A stretch of DNA of 64,000 nucleotides, taken from NCBI RefSeq assembly GCF_003253005.1, contig NZ_QEPZ01000001.1, forward strand, positions 372,001 to 436,000, given 5' to 3'. This stretch comes from Haemophilus parainfluenzae. Lineage in GTDB: Bacteria; Pseudomonadota; Gammaproteobacteria; Enterobacterales; Pasteurellaceae. The first letter of the stretch is position 1. Each line of letters opens with the position of its first letter. The position numbers and the translations under genes were made by a program. Shown here in pieces: positions 62,678 through 64,000 of the stretch. Below the pieces are notes generated by a model. The model had not been told where the DNA came from. It made no database searches and was given only the letters and a program-made list of their open reading frames with translations.

Positions 62678-63667
62678 CTAGACGATTTTGGTAATAAATT
62701 CTGAATTTAAATCAATTAGCGGTAAATCTGAGCCTGGCCACGCACGTAATACTTGATGTTGCATCAAATTTAACGTATCTAATCCTGGCGTCACATTGGG
62801 TGTATATTGTGCCGCGATACGAGCGAGTTGAGTCAATCCTAGACTACTTTCAATGCTCGAGCTAATCACTGCTTTTATGCCTAAACTATGCGCTTGTGCA
62901 ATCAGCTTTTGACAATCTTGTAGCGAACCAACCAGTGTTGGCTTAATCACAATGGTACTTAAGTGCGGTTCCTTTTCCAAAAGGAAGTCAGGCTCACGCA
63001 CACTTTCATCCCAAGCAATATTAATACCTGTTTGAGCTGCAAACTGCCGGCTTTCTTCACGGGTTTTACAAGGTTCTTCTAGAAATTGAATACGTGAACG
63101 ATGTTGCGGTTTCACTTTCTCCGCAAATTTTAAGGCTTTTTCTAATGTCCATTGACGATTCGCATCTAGACGTAATTGCAAATCAGGAATAGCTTCCAAA
63201 AACATGTCGGCAATTAAACCATCACGATTTGCTTCATACATGCCGACTTTGATTTTAGCAACTTTATCACCTGGCATTTGATTCAGTTCTGAATATAACT
63301 CATCAGGATCACCATAGCACAACGGTGCATTATGATAGTTACCTTCCTCATTTAAATAACGTTTCATTTCATCCATCGCCGTGCTAATACCGAAGGCAAC
63401 AGAAGGATAACAACCATCAAGTGGCACTCTTGGTGCTTTGCAGCTCGCATGACACCAATTCGTCAGCCATTCAATGGCTTGCTCTTGCGCTTGTTCAATG
63501 GTTTCTTCGCTAAACCCAGGCAAAGGTGCAATTTCGCCCCAGCCATCACGGCTGCAAGCAACACGTACAATCAAACCTTCTCGACATTTCAAAAAGCGTC
63601 CACGTAAAATTAATTGGCTGTCGACGGGAATAGAATAACGATAAAGATTAAATGATTTGCTTTTCAT
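62678..63667 (-). CDS. menC: o-Succinylbenzoate synthase
   Basis: Enolase-superfamily enzyme of menaquinone synthesis. 329 residues from ATG 63667, SD AAGGAGAA; the open frame extends 20 codons further through a USS pair and is rejected. [12 protein letters not shown] (catalytic Lys), LRLDANRQW (metal Asp), FLEEPC (metal Glu), IAWDESV (metal Asp) and [11 protein letters not shown] (second Lys) are present. Links with menA in the same window. Confidence 0.94.
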   Translation of the reverse strand: MKSKSFNLYRYSIPVDSQLILRGRFLKCREGLIVRVACSRDGWGEIAPLPGFSEETIEQAQEQAIEWLTNWCHASCKAPRVPLDGCYPSVAFGISTAMDEMKRYLNEEGNYHNAPLCYGDPDELYSELNQMPGDKVAKIKVGMYEANRDGLIADMFLEAIPDLQLRLDANRQWTLEKALKFAEKVKPQHRSRIQFLEEPCKTREESRQFAAQTGINIAWDESVREPDFLLEKEPHLSTIVIKPTLVGSLQDCQKLIAQAHSLGIKAVISSSIESSLGLTQLARIAAQYTPNVTPGLDTLNLMQHQVLRAWPGSDLPLIDLNSEFITKIV

Positions 63668-63689
63668 CTTGTTCTCCTTGATAGCTAAA

Positions 63690-63724
63690 GTGCGGTTAAA
63701 AACACACTGATTTTTAACCGCACG
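63690..63724 (-). terminator. Inverted USS pair after the GT25 gene
   Basis: AAGTGCGGTTAAAAA / TTTTTAACCGCAC hairpin between the GT25 stop and menC, partly in the non-coding leader of menC. Confidence 0.75.
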
Positions 63725-63728
63725 CATC

Positions 63729-64000
63729 CTACTTAAAAGGCACTTGTTTCATAAATAATTTACGTTTTAATCTCATGAGTTCGTTTATGATTCTCCCAAA
63801 GGCTGAAAATTTTGTTTGATTTTCACAAACCAACTCTCGGCCTTTTTGCAAAGTGCTTTCAAAAGGCTTATCCGGATTCACAACAAAATCTTGCACACAA
63901 ATCCCTGGTGAAAGCTGAACGACTTTGTAATCCTTTAAATTTAAAAAATCCTCAAAAATAAGAGAATCAATGGCCACCTCAAGCGGTTTGTTTTTTACTT
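63729..64000 (-). CDS. C-terminal part of a GT25 family glycosyltransferase
   Basis: The frame is open from the right edge of the window to the stop at 63729 (about 90 residues), so the N-terminal part lies outside. [35 protein letters not shown] resembles the end of Haemophilus LOS GT25 transferases (pattern ...VYQL.PALC.QD...). A basic tail [14 protein letters not shown] follows. An internal GTG at 63977 is not the true start. Family assignment is from memory of GT25 C-termini. Confidence 0.65.
   Translation of the reverse strand, partial: VKNKPLEVAIDSLIFEDFLNLKDYKVVQLSPGICVQDFVVNPDKPFESTLQKGRELVCENQTKFSAFGRIINELMRLKRKLFMKQVPFK

Overview
This window is a stretch of Pasteurellaceae chromosome, most likely a Haemophilus close to H. 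parainfluenzae or H. influenzae. Evidence seen directly: dozens of copies of the Haemophilus-type DNA uptake signal core AAGTGCGGT on both strands, often as inverted pairs that make terminators; low GC; and Haemophilus-style gene neighbourhoods (ybaB-recR-topB, yggX-mutY, two LOS transferase genes between infA and rsmA, menC-aroQ-accBC-yhdT-panF, dusB-fis). The proteins look like, but are not identical to, H. influenzae proteins that I remember, for example the HI1161-like thioesterase, so a sister species is more likely than H. influenzae itself. No prophage, integrase, transposase, CRISPR array or rRNA operon was seen; almost everything is core chromosome.

Layout. 1-7.3 kb: recombination/topology operon (ybaB, recR, topB, cut by the window edge), a membrane metallophosphoesterase, the serine catabolism pair sdaA/sdaC, and tRNA-Asn and tRNA-Phe. 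7.4-10.4 kb: mltC, yggX, mutY and rpmE. 10.4-15 kb: a Fur-box-preceded enterobactin-type TonB receptor, then a preQ1-I riboswitch driving yhhQ and an MFS permease. 15-21.5 kb: yafJ, gor, a hotdog thioesterase with hemH, a P2-like porin and epmA. 21.8-25.2 kb: frdABCD. 25.3-27.1 kb: rpsF-priB-rpsR-rplI and infA. 27.4-29.1 kb: an AT-rich LOS glycosyltransferase pair (losA/losB type). 29.2-33.9 kb: rsmA, apaH, an HI_0552-family gene, ndh, folD. 34-34.5 kb: tRNA-Pro, tRNA-Arg, tRNA-Ser. 34.6-40.2 kb: a SulP transporter, rph, pyrE, djlA, dusC and a truncated alpha-carbonic anhydrase. 40.3-48.4 kb: dapF, lexA with two SOS boxes, plsB, a DASS transporter, rraA, menA, trmO. 48.4-55.1 kb: perM, an arsC-like gene, arfA, a small unknown gene, bamC, dapA, bcp, exbB-exbD-tonB. 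55.1-64 kb: dusB-fis, prmA, an EamA exporter, panF, yhdT, accBC, aroQ, menC and the end of a GT25 glycosyltransferase.

How the parts work together. The TonB receptor and exbBD-tonB form an iron-siderophore uptake set with Fur-like boxes at both places. frdABCD, ndh, menA and menC belong to the menaquinone/fumarate respiratory system, and the SLC13-type transporter could feed it dicarboxylates. The LOS genes (losA, losB and the GT25 at the right edge) shape the cell surface. The most interesting regulatory pieces are the preQ1 riboswitch operon that includes an uncharacterised MFS permease, arfA with a terminator hairpin inside its own reading frame, and a terminator-like hairpin between accB and accC. 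I did not find a convincing wholly new multi-gene system; the best leads for novelty are the riboswitch-linked permease, the metallophosphoesterase with a substituted metal ligand, and the decayed carbonic anhydrase.
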